Positions 51,046 through 59,993 are shown, counted from the stretch's first letter. The stretch: DNA of 64,000 nt from Pseudarthrobacter sp. ATCC 49987 (GCF_009928425.1 NZ_JAABNS010000001.1:3162001-3226000), one strand, 5' to 3'. The notes: generated by a model not told the origin, from the letters alone. Program-made: numbers and translations.

Positions 51046-51579
51046 TCACCCTGGAATCGGCGCATGAGTGCCGAAGGTCCTCTGGCAGTAGGTCAGCGGC
51101 TTGTCGTCGCCGAGATCGACTTTCAGGACGGATCCGAGCGCAATTATGTGGTCACCGCCGTCGACCAGGGACTCTACCGAGCACGCCATCCAGGAGGTGC
51201 CTGGCAGCCTGGGCAGTCCGGTGTCGACTGCCCAGGGGATCCCGCTGAACTTGTCGCTGCCCTTCTTGGCGAAGGCGCTGGCCCACTCGGAATGTTCGTG
51301 CCCGAGGAGATTCACCCCATACGCGCCGGTCTCCCGGAGGATACTTAGCAGGTCGGAACTTCGGTCGAGGGCGACCATGACCATGGGCGGATTCATCGAG
51401 AGTGAAGCGAACGCACTCACAGTAGTGCCGTGGGCTTTTCCGTCCTTGAGTGCGGTCACCACAGAGACCGGGGTGGCGACACTGGCCATGGCGTTCCTGA
51501 AGACCGCCTGCAGTTCCTCCAATTCGATACCTGCTGGCTCCTGCCGCCCGGGGACGGTGGTCGAGGTGTGATTGGGCAC
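51046..51579 (-). CDS. Flavin reductase family protein
   Basis: 177 residues of the HpaC/FMN-split-barrel type: FRNAMASVATPVSVVTALKD, GTTVSAFASLSMNPPMVMVA and ETGAYGVNLLGHEHS. It should reduce FMN or riboflavin with NAD(P)H and pass it to a two-component monooxygenase. It starts 11 bases after the amidohydrolase stop, in the same transcript. AAAGGAG precedes ATG 51579. The function parallels RcaB of Microbacterium maritypicum riboflavin catabolism, by class only. Confidence 0.9.
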   Translation of the reverse strand: MPNHTSTTVPGRQEPAGIELEELQAVFRNAMASVATPVSVVTALKDGKAHGTTVSAFASLSMNPPMVMVALDRSSDLLSILRETGAYGVNLLGHEHSEWASAFAKKGSDKFSGIPWAVDTGLPRLPGTSWMACSVESLVDGGDHIIALGSVLKVDLGDDKPLTYCQRTFGTHAPIPG

Positions 51580-51590
51580 CTTTGCTCCTT

Positions 51591-53264
51591 TCAGTTACTG
51601 ATGGAATATTGGACGGTGGATGTGCTCGGAGCCTGCCAATGCAGGGCGGTGCTGCCATGGGTGCACTCTCCGCCGAGGAATGTAGCGACAACCTGGGTCT
51701 GGGAAATCCGTTCCGGCGCGACCTTCGTGATGTCGTCACCGAGCAGAACGAAGTCCGCGGCCATGCCCGGCCGCATCCTGCCCCGCTCGTTTTCCTCTCC
51801 GGCGATCCACGCCGAGTCGACGGTGTATGACCGGAGCGCGGTTTGCGCATCGACCCGCTCCTCAGGGCCGAGGCAGAGGCCCATTTCCGTGAGTCGTTCA
51901 ACCATGGACTGGATTCCGGCCAAGGGCGCGCCGTAGGCGACGGGGCGGTCAGAACTGCCCGGGACGCGAAGTCCGGCCTTGAGGAAGCTGGCGACCCGGT
52001 ACAGCGAGTCGCGGCGTCCTGGACCGAGTGCGGCGGCCATGGTGTCACCCAGATCGTGGATGAAGTGGCCCTGCGGCACGGGTGTGATGCCGAGTTCGGC
52101 CATGCGTACGATTTGTTCCGGCGTGGTGATGCCAGCGTGCTCGAAGCGGTGCCGCACTTCCGGCCGCGGCCAGCGCCTCTGTGCCTCTTCGAAGACGTCG
52201 AGGGCGAAGTCGATGGTGCGGTCACCGATGGCGTGGGCGGCGATCCTCCAGCCGGAACGGTGTGCGTCCAGCACCTGCGTCCTGAGGACTTCCGGGTCGT
52301 CCTGGAAGTACCCGTGGCTGTGTTGGTCGCAGAACTGCTCGTAGACATGCGCGGTTCGGCTGGCCAGGCCTCCGTCCAGCCAGACTTTCATCGGTCCGAT
52401 CCGTAGAAGGTCGTCTCCGAACCCACTGGTGATTCCCAGGTCCAGGCCGAAGCCGACGCCGTCGTCCGGATGGGACGTCAGGGGATGCAGTGCGTCAACG
52501 GTGGGCATCAGCTGTGCGCGGACACGCAGTCCCCCGCGGTCCCGGACCCGCTGGTAGGCGGCGAGTTCGATCGGCGTTTTCCCGATCCAGCCTCCGCCTA
52601 TGCCGGCTTCCGTCACATGGGTCAGCCCCTCGGAGGCGTACTGGGCGGCGGCACGTTCAAGAGAGTTACTCAGGTGGTCCAGGGAATAGGGAGTTACCAG
52701 GTCCACGACCAGCTTTTGCGCCTGCTCCTCGAGGATGCCGGTAGGTACCCCGGCATCGTCGAGTTCGACCACTCCCCCGTCGGGGACGACCGCGGTGCCG
52801 TCGAGGACGCCGGCCATCTCCAGGACCGCGGTGTTCACGGCGGCTATGTGCCCGGATCCATGCTTCAGCCAGACCGGCCTGCCGCCGGCCGCCCGGTCCA
52901 GCTCCTCCCGCTTTGGATGCCCGCCGGTTTTGGCGTGGTAGTAGCCGTTGCCGATAACGAATTCGCCCGGCCCTAGCTCGGCGGCACGGGCGGCGACCAG
53001 CGCGTACAGGTGGCCAAGGTCCCGAACCTTCGAGAGGTCTATTTCCGACAGACCCAGACCGTACCAGGCCATGTGGTTATGGCTGTCCCCGAGCCCCGGG
53101 ACGATGGTTGCCCCATGCGCATCGAGGATGCGCTTGGCATTCAGGCCGAAGGTGTCGTCAACGGCGACTACCTTGCCGTGCAGTACCGCGAAGGAGGTGG
53201 CCCGCGGGTAAAAGTCGTCCATGGTGATGATGTCGGCGTTGTGGACTAACAGGTCGACGTCCAT
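51591..53264 (-). CDS. Amidohydrolase-family protein (YtcJ-like)
   Basis: 557 residues. Metal site HxH in PGLGDSHNHMAWYG, further ligands in AAHAIGDRTIDFALDVF and RFEHAGIT, and late Asp in SSDRPVAYGAPLAG. This amidohydrolase-3 group hydrolyses amide or imide bonds; natural substrates are mostly unknown. In this context it might open a ring or cleave an amide made by the neighbouring monooxygenase system. ATG 53264 starts at MDVDLLVHNADIITMDDFYP; the longer open frame has no homology. Flavin reductase follows after 11 bases. Confidence 0.88.
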   Translation of the reverse strand: MDVDLLVHNADIITMDDFYPRATSFAVLHGKVVAVDDTFGLNAKRILDAHGATIVPGLGDSHNHMAWYGLGLSEIDLSKVRDLGHLYALVAARAAELGPGEFVIGNGYYHAKTGGHPKREELDRAAGGRPVWLKHGSGHIAAVNTAVLEMAGVLDGTAVVPDGGVVELDDAGVPTGILEEQAQKLVVDLVTPYSLDHLSNSLERAAAQYASEGLTHVTEAGIGGGWIGKTPIELAAYQRVRDRGGLRVRAQLMPTVDALHPLTSHPDDGVGFGLDLGITSGFGDDLLRIGPMKVWLDGGLASRTAHVYEQFCDQHSHGYFQDDPEVLRTQVLDAHRSGWRIAAHAIGDRTIDFALDVFEEAQRRWPRPEVRHRFEHAGITTPEQIVRMAELGITPVPQGHFIHDLGDTMAAALGPGRRDSLYRVASFLKAGLRVPGSSDRPVAYGAPLAGIQSMVERLTEMGLCLGPEERVDAQTALRSYTVDSAWIAGEENERGRMRPGMAADFVLLGDDITKVAPERISQTQVVATFLGGECTHGSTALHWQAPSTSTVQYSISN

Positions 53265-53400
53265 TGGTTTGCATCTCAATTCTCGTGTTGTCGCAGTACA
53301 GACGGCTGGGTTCCGGGCTAGGGCTGTTGCAGGAGCCGTCGTCTGCACTATCCGCCCAAGGTGGGAGGCTGGAATGCGGGACACGCATGCTTGCCGGCGG

Positions 53401-53514
53401 CTAACTTGCGGTGCGCGCCCGACCCAGAATCGCGTGGGTGATGTTTTCGTCGTAGCGGACGGCGTGGGTCGTTCCCTTTTGGACCTGGGCTTCGGTAATG
53501 ATTCCGAATTTCAT
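53401..53514 (-). pseudogene. 5' remnant of a second luciferase-like monooxygenase
   Basis: 37 codons read MKFGIITEAQVQKGTTHAVR and then leave the family sequence, stopping at TAG 53401. The first 20 residues match the start of the monooxygenase at 49349 (MKFGILNEAQVAKGSTHAVR) at 16 of 20 positions. GGAG lies upstream of ATG 53514, so the ribosome site survives. A second monooxygenase gene once stood here, between the SnoaL-like and amidohydrolase genes; the rest was deleted. Confidence 0.8.
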
Positions 53515-53565
53515 ATTGTGAATCTCCGTTTTCTTGGTATTGGCGGCAGCCGGAGGAGCTGCCGG

Positions 53566-53985
53566 TTACTCGAACAGGTCGGACAAATCAACGTGGCGTG
53601 ACTCGTGCACCTTGATGAGCTTCCACTCGTTGTCGACCTTGTGGGCGCCGAGCGTTACGCGCAGCTCTCCGATCAGGGGCTTTTTGGCCCCAATGAGCTC
53701 GATGTGGGTCTGCAGCTTCAGGTAGACGGTCGCGGAGTTGCCGTCGACACTCACCTGGCTGGTCAGTTCACGCCATTCGGGAATTGATTCGACGATGCTA
53801 GGGATGGCATCCCAGTACTTGTCAATCACGTCCCAGTTGAACATGGGGTCGGCAATTTCCTCCGGCTGGTAAATCAACCCGTCGAAAGACTGGTCGAACA
53901 GGCTTTTCATACGCGGTGCGTCCACGGACTGGAAGGCGCTGCACCACTTTTTGTAAAGGACTTCGACGTCCTGCTTATCGCTCAA
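53566..53985 (-). CDS. SnoaL/NTF2-like protein
   Basis: 139 residues with the cone-shaped NTF2-like fold pattern: VEVLYKKWCSAFQSVDAPRM, MKSLFDQSFDGLIYQPEEIA and a C-terminal ELRVTLGAHKVDNEWKLIKV. Members act as small isomerases, hydrolases or ligand-binding domains in polyketide and aromatic catabolism. It lies directly before the monooxygenase remnant on the same strand, so it headed that operon. Confidence 0.82.
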   Translation of the reverse strand: MSDKQDVEVLYKKWCSAFQSVDAPRMKSLFDQSFDGLIYQPEEIADPMFNWDVIDKYWDAIPSIVESIPEWRELTSQVSVDGNSATVYLKLQTHIELIGAKKPLIGELRVTLGAHKVDNEWKLIKVHESRHVDLSDLFE

Positions 53986-54343
53986 GGAAAGCCTCCGGTT
54001 TTTGGCTGAGGGTGATTGTGATCAGAAAACCGATCTTGAGAAGAATCCAGCAAATCCAGATGAGGTGTGATCGGCATCTCACATCTAAAAGTATTGTTGA
54101 CCGCCCTACCCGGCCGCTAGATGCGTTTGCCACCGGATCTCGCTGTGATTCAGGGCCGCCCGTATGCATTTGCACAAAGCTGGCCATGAGAAATGCGTCG
54201 GCCCGGATAGCGGGAGGAAGTCCCTGCACGTTCGGCAGCTGGCATCAGGGAGCACAGCAGGTGCCTGGCGGCCACCGGGCCGGGACAGGAAGCCAGGAGG
54301 GGGCAGCACCCGCCCGGAATTGTTTCCCAGAGGGCGGCAAAAT
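53986..54343. other. Intergenic region, no gene supported
   Basis: 358 bases between the SnoaL-like gene start and the PucR-type gene end. The first 120 bases are A/T-richer and likely hold the promoter of the SnoaL-like gene; GATC-bounded short inverted repeat near 54019-54035. Nothing else seen. Confidence 0.4.
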
Positions 54344-55534
54344 TCAGTTGCTGATGGCCTCGGGTCTGGACGTGAGAAAGGCCAGCAGGAGGAGCGCGGC
54401 GTCGGCCGGAACGGTGATGTCGTGCCCGGTGAGTTCCTCGAGCCGGCGAAGTCGGTTCAGGACAGTGTTGCGGTGGCAGTACATCTGTGCGGCTGTCTTG
54501 GCGATCGACCCCGAGCGTGCGAACGCCCAGGCCACTTCGGTCAGGCGTTGCTGTTCGGCCTCCGATATTGTGTCGAATCCGGCCAGCACGGACTGCACCA
54601 GCTCGGGCGCGGCATCGCGCAGCCTGGATGCCAGGAACGGCAGCCAGAGATCCTTGAGTTCGGCGGGGCCGTGTGCCCCGGCAGCGTTCAGTTCAACGAT
54701 TTCGATGGCAAGACGACAAGCCCGGGCCAGGCTCGAAAACCCGTGGATTACCGGAGCTAGTCCGCAGACCGAGCCGGAGAGCAGTTTCCTGATTGGCTGC
54801 GTGTCTTCGCCCTTCCAGTCCGAGACGAGCAGGCTGTAGTGCCCCGTGGAGTGGGTGTGGGCAATATGACCGGATGCGGTGAGCCGGTCCGCCGCTTTGC
54901 GGAGATCGCGGTCCCACTGCACAGTGGTAGCGACCACGATGAAGTTTCCGGCTGTGTCCACCCCGAGCGCGCTGGCCAGGTTCTCGAGGTCTTCTTCGGC
55001 AGGGACGTCGCTGTTCAGGATGGCCGTCATGAGCCGGGCCCGTTCGCTGAGCCGCTTATCGGCCATTTGGGACGATTCTTCGATGTACCCGTTCTGGACC
55101 TCGATGGAATACCGTTCGATGGCCGCCCAGATTTTTTCCACCCCGGCCACGAGAAGCTCCCTGTCGGCCGGGCCTGCGTAGGAGCGGAACGCCTCCCACA
55201 GAACCTTAAAGTCGAGGCGCACCGCTGCCAGCAGGTCATTCAGAGGTATCCCGATCCGTGCCCGCTCCCGGCCGAGCCACCGTGCCGTCCAGATGACGTC
55301 CGATTTGAACTCGTCGTTGCCTGCTATCTGGCCCAGGAGGAAGCCGAACGAAGACAGGGCGTCCAGCCTGACCTGATCCATCGACACGGCGCCGTCCCGA
55401 TACGTGTCAAGCTGCTCGACGCATTGGATGAATCTGTCGGCCAGGGCTCCGATGTCAGCACGGGCCTGTTCCACGAGCTCGGCCCACCTGCCTTGCATGC
55501 TCTCCGGGATATAGACAATGTTGTGCAACTGCAT
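54344..55534 (-). CDS. PucR/CdaR-type transcriptional regulator
   Basis: 396 residues. The C-terminal 60 residues are the PucR helix-turn-helix (AWAFARSGSIAKTAAQMYCH followed by RNTVLNRLRRLEELTG), and the middle has a GGDEF-like CdaR region (LTASGHIAHTHSTGHYSLLV). The N-terminal 160 residues are helical. Such proteins activate catabolic genes in response to a substrate. It is divergent from the aldehyde dehydrogenase gene and is the likely regulator of the island. Confidence 0.88.
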   Translation of the reverse strand: MQLHNIVYIPESMQGRWAELVEQARADIGALADRFIQCVEQLDTYRDGAVSMDQVRLDALSSFGFLLGQIAGNDEFKSDVIWTARWLGRERARIGIPLNDLLAAVRLDFKVLWEAFRSYAGPADRELLVAGVEKIWAAIERYSIEVQNGYIEESSQMADKRLSERARLMTAILNSDVPAEEDLENLASALGVDTAGNFIVVATTVQWDRDLRKAADRLTASGHIAHTHSTGHYSLLVSDWKGEDTQPIRKLLSGSVCGLAPVIHGFSSLARACRLAIEIVELNAAGAHGPAELKDLWLPFLASRLRDAAPELVQSVLAGFDTISEAEQQRLTEVAWAFARSGSIAKTAAQMYCHRNTVLNRLRRLEELTGHDITVPADAALLLLAFLTSRPEAISN

Positions 55535-55548
55535 ACTCCAAGCGCTCT

Positions 55549-55613
55549 AATCAAGCGAAAGTCGGTGGCAAACGCATCTGGTGACGGAGCCAGTCCGTCA
55601 ACAATACTTGATT
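55549..55613. promoter_or_regulatory. Inverted half-sites between the regulator and aldehyde dehydrogenase genes
   Basis: AATCAAG (55549-55555) and its complement CTTGATT (55607-55613), with flanking CTC/GAG, are 51 bases apart in the 243-base divergent promoter region. They are candidate sites for the PucR-type regulator. Confidence 0.45.
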
Positions 55614-55777
55614 GAGATGCAGCTCACAGATCACCACCGGAACACCCAAACGCTGAGGCGGACGGCAGGGATCTGCGCAGGCCGGAACCCTCCCGCAACC
55701 GCGAAGGGCAGTCCGGCCCGGCCATCTCCCCGCACCCAGCTCCTTGTACACTGCACGCCCGTAGAGAGGGAAATCAT

Positions 55778-57202
55778 ATGAGCACTGCACAGACCGCCAC
55801 CAGCGAGTACGCCGTCTTCAACCCGGCCACCGGGAAGGTCGAGAAGGAATTCAGACCGGCTTCAGATGTAGAGATCGCTGACGCGCTGGCCCGCAGCCAC
55901 GCCGCATTCACCTCCTGGCGCTACAGCCAAATAGAGGACCGGACGGCGATGCTGCGCCGGGTTGCCAACCTCTACGAAGAGCGCCGGAACGAGCTTGCCA
56001 CGATGGTCACCCGGGAAATGGGCAAGCCGATCTCCCAGGCTCTCATCGAGGTGGACCTCGTAACCACCATCTACCGCTTCTATGCGGACAAGGCTCCCGG
56101 GCTCCTGCAGGACGAAGTGCTCGACGTCGTAGCCGGCGGCACCGCAGTCATCCGTAAGGAGGCCGTGGGCCCCTTGTTGGGTATCATGCCGTGGAACTTC
56201 CCGTACTACCAGGTCGCCCGCTTCTCGGCACCGAATCTGGCGCTGGGCAACACGATCCTGCTCAAGCCGGCCCCGCAGTGCCCCGAGTCGGCTCTGGCCA
56301 TGGAGCAGATCTTCGCCGACGCGGGTCTGCCCGCCGGCTCCTACATCAACCTCTTCGCCTCCAACAACCAGGTGGCCGACATCATTGCCGACCCGCGGGT
56401 GCAGGGTGTTTCCCTGACCGGTTCCGAACGCGCCGGCACCGCCGTGGCCGAGATCGCCGGCCGGAACCTCAAGAAGGTGGTTCTCGAGCTGGGAGGCTCC
56501 GACCCGTTCCTGGTGCTCGGCCCGGTCGACCTGGACAGGGCCGTGAAGGATGCTTCCATGGGCCGCTTCTTCAACGCCGGACAGGCCTGCAACGCGGCCA
56601 AGCGAATCATCGTTACCGAAGAGCACTACGATGCCTTCGTGGAGAAATTTACCGCTCAGGTCAAGGCCATCGAACCGGGAGATCCTACCGATTCCGGAAC
56701 CTACATGGGGCCTCTCTCATCACCCCAGGCAGTGGAGAACCTCGCCGCGCAAATCGAGGACGCGGTCGTCCAGGGGGCCACCGTTCTCGTCGGCGGCAAG
56801 CGGCTCGAGCGCGACGGTGCCTGGTACGCACCGACCGTACTCACCGGCGTCACCCGGGGCATGCGGGCCTATTCTGAAGAACTGTTCGGCCCCGCTGCGG
56901 TGATCTACAAGGTCGCGAACGAGGACGAGGCCGTTACCCTGGCCAACGACACCGATTACGGGCTCAGCGCCGCCGTGGAGTGCGACGACGAGGAACGCGC
57001 CCGGCGGATCGCCGACCGGCTCGACACCGGCATGGTCTACATTAACGAGCCCTCCGGGACGGCCGCCGAGCTGCCCTTCGGCGGGGTCAAGCGATCCGGA
57101 TTCGGACGCGAGCTGGGCAAGTACGGCATGGACGAATTCGTCAACAAGAAGCTGGTCCGGGTCAAGCCGCTGACCCGGCGGCCCGGAGAGGAACACCGAT
57201 GA
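55778..57202 (+). CDS. NAD(P)-dependent aldehyde dehydrogenase (succinate-semialdehyde type)
   Basis: 474 residues. Catalytic features are intact: PWNFPYYQVAR, the general base in LELGGSDPFLVLG, and the nucleophile in GQACNAAKRIIV; the oxyanion Asn of PWNF is present. The sequence is closest to succinate-semialdehyde dehydrogenases (VTREMGKPISQALIEVD). It probably oxidises an aldehyde released in the catabolic pathway. ATG 55778 follows GAGAGGGAAATCAT. The riboflavin kinase gene overlaps its end by four bases (ATGA). Confidence 0.92.
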   Translation: MSTAQTATSEYAVFNPATGKVEKEFRPASDVEIADALARSHAAFTSWRYSQIEDRTAMLRRVANLYEERRNELATMVTREMGKPISQALIEVDLVTTIYRFYADKAPGLLQDEVLDVVAGGTAVIRKEAVGPLLGIMPWNFPYYQVARFSAPNLALGNTILLKPAPQCPESALAMEQIFADAGLPAGSYINLFASNNQVADIIADPRVQGVSLTGSERAGTAVAEIAGRNLKKVVLELGGSDPFLVLGPVDLDRAVKDASMGRFFNAGQACNAAKRIIVTEEHYDAFVEKFTAQVKAIEPGDPTDSGTYMGPLSSPQAVENLAAQIEDAVVQGATVLVGGKRLERDGAWYAPTVLTGVTRGMRAYSEELFGPAAVIYKVANEDEAVTLANDTDYGLSAAVECDDEERARRIADRLDTGMVYINEPSGTAAELPFGGVKRSGFGRELGKYGMDEFVNKKLVRVKPLTRRPGEEHR

Positions 57203-57696
57203 GCGTTCAACCTTTGATCGAGTCCGCCGCGGCCAGGCGAATCCCAGCCGCCGTCCCGGCCGATGGAACCGTGGTGATCGTAGAAGGCATCGTCGAGCAC
57301 GGCGACGCGAGAGGAAGGCAGCTGGGATTCCCCACGGCCAACCTTTCGCTGCATGACATGCAGGTCCTTGACGGAGTGTGGGCAGCCGTTGCGGAAGTTG
57401 CCCCTGACGAATCCCTGATCGCCGCAGTATCGATCGGCCGGCGCAGGACCTTCTACGCCGGAGGCGGTGAACGCCTGCTCGAGGCCCATCTTCTGGATTT
57501 CGATCGGGACATCTACGGCCAGACGCTGCGGGTCGCGCTGCATGCGAAACTCCGCACCCAGCGCAGCTTCGCATCGGTTGAAGACCTCACAGCGCAGCTT
57601 CGACGGGACGTGGGGGCAACGCGTGCGTGGGCTGCCGAGCAGTATCACTCGTGCCAGGCACCCACGAAGCCGGGCAGCCGGGGAATCCTCCCGTGA
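57199..57696 (+). CDS. Stand-alone riboflavin kinase domain protein
   Basis: 165 residues comprising only the riboflavin kinase half of RibF: GIVEHGDARGRQLGFPTANL (nucleotide loop and the TxN magnesium site), AAVSIGRRRTFYAGG, and the catalytic Glu in LLEAHLLDFDRDIYGQTLRV. The FAD-synthetase half of the usual 300-residue enzyme is absent. It should make FMN from riboflavin and ATP. It overlaps the aldehyde dehydrogenase gene (ATGA) and the next gene (GTGA). By class it matches RcaA, the kinase of the riboflavin catabolic cluster of Microbacterium maritypicum. Confidence 0.9.
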   Translation: MSVQPLIESAAARRIPAAVPADGTVVIVEGIVEHGDARGRQLGFPTANLSLHDMQVLDGVWAAVAEVAPDESLIAAVSIGRRRTFYAGGGERLLEAHLLDFDRDIYGQTLRVALHAKLRTQRSFASVEDLTAQLRRDVGATRAWAAEQYHSCQAPTKPGSRGILP

Positions 57697-57863
57697 GCGG
57701 GCAACGCGTCCCGGGATGGGCCCTGCAGCGCGTGGCCTCTGTGCTGGAAGCCGAGCGCCGGGCCGGAAGACAGACCACAGACCTGGCCTCATTGGCCCGG
57801 ATGGCCGGGGTGAGCAAGAGACTTGTCCGCCGCTGCCTTGCCGTGCGCACGGCACAAGGTTAG
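57693..57863 (+). CDS. 56-residue helix-turn-helix protein coupled to the kinase gene
   Basis: The start GTG 57693 overlaps the kinase stop as GTGA. The product contains a clear HTH stretch, TTDLASLARMAGVSKRLVRR, preceded by a short helix (ALQRVASVLEAERRAGR). It is too small for a ligand domain, so it may be a minimal DNA-binding protein or an antitoxin-like factor. No family name is offered. Confidence 0.6.
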   Translation: MSGQRVPGWALQRVASVLEAERRAGRQTTDLASLARMAGVSKRLVRRCLAVRTAQG

Positions 57864-57989
57864 CCGCCCCGGCCAGAGCCACACCAGGCAGCTCCCTGGG
57901 AAAAACTTTCCAGCCTGTGCCCGCAGGCCATCCCAAAGAGCACCCCCACCGCCGCTTCTGTGGTAACAAGTTCGAACGAAAGACGAACC

Positions 57990-58121
57990 ATGAACACGAG
58001 CCTCACCACACCCATACGGGTTTTCGACGTCAGCCAGGTCGACCCCGGTGACTTGATCGAGGCCGCTGCGGCGGAAGAATGCATCACCGCGGAGTTGCAG
58101 AGGAGGCAGTGCCAGCCCTGA
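57990..58121 (+). CDS. Possible 43-residue protein
   Basis: Open frame MNTSLTTPIRVFDVSQVDPG... ending QRRQCQP. Codon use is like the neighbours, but the ribosome site (GAAAGACG) is weak. A second short frame in another register (ending in FEQETGLRKLIAAS, stop at 58178) overlaps its end, so the stretch 57864-58255 may instead be a decayed gene. Confidence 0.35.
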   Translation: MNTSLTTPIRVFDVSQVDPGDLIEAAAAEECITAELQRRQCQP

Positions 58122-58255
58122 ACGTCTTATGGATCTTCGAGCAGGAAACCGGGCTGCGCAAGCTGATCGCAGCAAGTTAATACGAAATCTGGGCCAGGAA
58201 ACGCGCCGATGCAACTCGCGCCGAATCCGGCCGGTAGGTCCTGAAAGGAAAACGT

Positions 58256-58560
58256 GTGTACGACGTATTTGCCACTTACCGAACCCCCAGCGACGCGGCT
58301 GCCTTCGACAGTCATTACGAACACGTGCATGTGCCCCTGGTCGAAAAAATGCCGCTGCTAGAGGAATTTGCCTGGGGCAAGGTCGAGGATGAGGGGTCCG
58401 AGACCTACCTCGTTGCACGCATGACGTTTCAATCTGCAGCAGAAGCGGAAAATCCTTCGGCTCACCGGACGGGCAGGCCGCAGCAGAGGACGTGCAGAAT
58501 TTTGCACGGTCCGAATTTCAACTGCTGCGTGTACCCCGCGAGGAGTCGTCCCGGCAGCCG
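58256..58560 (+). pseudogene. EthD-family gene with a frameshift
   Basis: GTG 58256, after GAAAGGA, begins MYDVFATYRTPSDAAAFDSH and runs YEHVHVPLVEKMPLLEEF, a clear EthD ferredoxin-like domain. At the A-run near 58450 the frame breaks: the family continuation SFGSPDGQAAAEDVQNFARS is in the next frame. One base lost from AAAAA would explain this (..AEAEK-SFGSPDG..). The second frame then runs past the normal end. EthD proteins are small accessory or isomerase-like factors in catabolic operons. Confidence 0.8.
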
Positions 58561-58764
58561 GCACGACACGCGCAGCGTTCGGCTCGCACCGGCGGGCACG
58601 GGATGTGCGTTTGCCCAGCACAGTCCGGTGCCCGCCGGCAACAGGAGCACCGCCGGAGACACCGAAGGCCGGGCAGGAGTTTGAAAACCACTGACCGTTT
58701 AATACCGCGAATCGAACGCACATGAGCGGTAAGGGATTCACAATTACGAGAGATTGGAGTTAAG

Positions 58765-59106
58765 GTGTCTCGCCTTGGCAATATTCATTACCCCGTCACC
58801 GATTTGGAAAAGGCGCTGGCCTTTTACACGTCCGCATTCGACCTGAAACCTAAGTTCGTGGACGGACAGCGCTACGCAGCCTTGGATGCCGGCGGCACAA
58901 CCCTGGCCCTCGCCGGCCCGGAAGAAGACCTGACCGACGGGGCCGTCGCTGCCTCGTTCAAAGTGGACGACGTGCAGACGGCCCTGGATGCGATTGAGGC
59001 AGCCGGTGGATCGGTGGTGCAGCCCCCGGCCGCAGGACCCCACGAACTGCGGGCCGTCGTATCCGATCCGTGGGGAAACACCCTGATCGTCTATGGGCCG
59101 AAATAA
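58765..59106 (+). CDS. Single-domain VOC protein
   Basis: 113 residues. A short VOC domain: NIHYPVTDLEKALAFYTSAF at the start and AVVSDPWGNTLIVYGPK at the end. GGAG stands nine bases before GTG 58765. VOC proteins include extradiol dioxygenases and isomerases; the role here is open. Probably in one transcript with the DUF1330 gene 51 bases on. Confidence 0.85.
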   Translation: MSRLGNIHYPVTDLEKALAFYTSAFDLKPKFVDGQRYAALDAGGTTLALAGPEEDLTDGAVAASFKVDDVQTALDAIEAAGGSVVQPPAAGPHELRAVVSDPWGNTLIVYGPK

Positions 59107-59157
59107 GCGCCTCGGCTCCTCCTCCGATCCAGAAGTTCCAATATCGAAAGGTGCATG

Positions 59158-59457
59158 ATGTCTGCTTTTGTTGTGGTTGCCCTTGATGTCAACGACGAAG
59201 AGAAGTTCGGCGACTACGTGGCCAATGTGGCCGCGAGCTTTGCCAAGTACAACGTGGAGGTGCTCGCCGCCTCCGATGAGCTGGATACGATCGAGGGGGT
59301 CGCTCCCTCGGGACGCATCGTGATGCTGCGCTTTCAGTCGTCCGAACAGGCGCGGCAGTGGTATAATTCGCCCGAATACCAGCGCGTGCTGCCTTTGCGG
59401 CACGCTGCCGCCGACACCAGGTTCATGACGACTGTCAAAGGTCTCAGCGAGGCCTGA
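59158..59457 (+). CDS. DUF1330-family dimeric alpha-beta barrel protein
   Basis: 99 residues: AFVVVALDVNDEEKFGDYVA at the start, GRIVMLRFQSSEQARQWYNS and PEYQRVLPLRHAAADTRFM later, all standard for DUF1330. ATG 59158 is chosen over 59155 because GAAAGG is then spaced normally. Such proteins occur beside monooxygenase and EthD genes in catabolic clusters. Confidence 0.87.
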   Translation: MSAFVVVALDVNDEEKFGDYVANVAASFAKYNVEVLAASDELDTIEGVAPSGRIVMLRFQSSEQARQWYNSPEYQRVLPLRHAAADTRFMTTVKGLSEA

Positions 59458-59735
59458 CCCTCCCAGCCGGCCCGCATCAGCCACACGGCGGCGTAGTCCG
59501 CAAAATTGGTTGAAGCCCCACCGGTTCGGGAAGTGAACTGCAACCATGACCTGAAACTAGCAACCCCTAGCCGTTTCCCTTCAACTCAAAAATTTCCCCT
59601 TCGCCTGATCAGGCCAGTTCACGAGCGAGGTCGATATTGATTTTCATGAGCTACCCGAGTGGTTCAAGACGAGCCGTAAGCTGACCACCGGGGCACCCTC
59701 ACGGCACGAGAATTTTTCCTGGGAGGAAGACAGTC
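59458..59735. other. Intergenic region, no gene supported
   Basis: 278 bases with several short A/T-rich tracts (CAAAAATTTCCCC near 59587, GAATTTTTCC near 59709). It may hold the promoter of the small gene at 59736. Confidence 0.35.
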
Positions 59736-59993
59736 ATGACGATTTTTGACCGTACGGTACCGCCGATTCCAAATTGTTTTGTGTCAAGAACAACCACCTC
59801 CCGCCCTGTGACGGCCCCTGCCACGACGGCCCCGGTGCAATCGGCCGCAAATTCCCGGAATGACGCGGCCGGACGGTTTGCGTCCTCGCCCTGGGAGGGC
59901 CTCTACTGGGAGGCCGATCCCCCCGCAGAAGCGAGACGCGACGAGCTCGGGACGCTGGGGCGCTTCCTGACGAACCTCATGTACGGGGAATAA
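59736..59993 (+). CDS. Small hypothetical protein
   Basis: 85 residues. The middle is Thr/Ala-rich, the C-terminal part is acidic with WEGLYWEADPPAEARRDELG. GGGAGGAAGACAGTC precedes ATG 59736, a good ribosome site. No family recognised; no membrane segment. Confidence 0.5.
   Translation: MTIFDRTVPPIPNCFVSRTTTSRPVTAPATTAPVQSAANSRNDAAGRFASSPWEGLYWEADPPAEARRDELGTLGRFLTNLMYGE

Noticed and set aside
50884..51348. 154-codon plus-strand frame
   Set aside because: Mostly antisense to the flavin reductase gene, no ribosome site, no family match.
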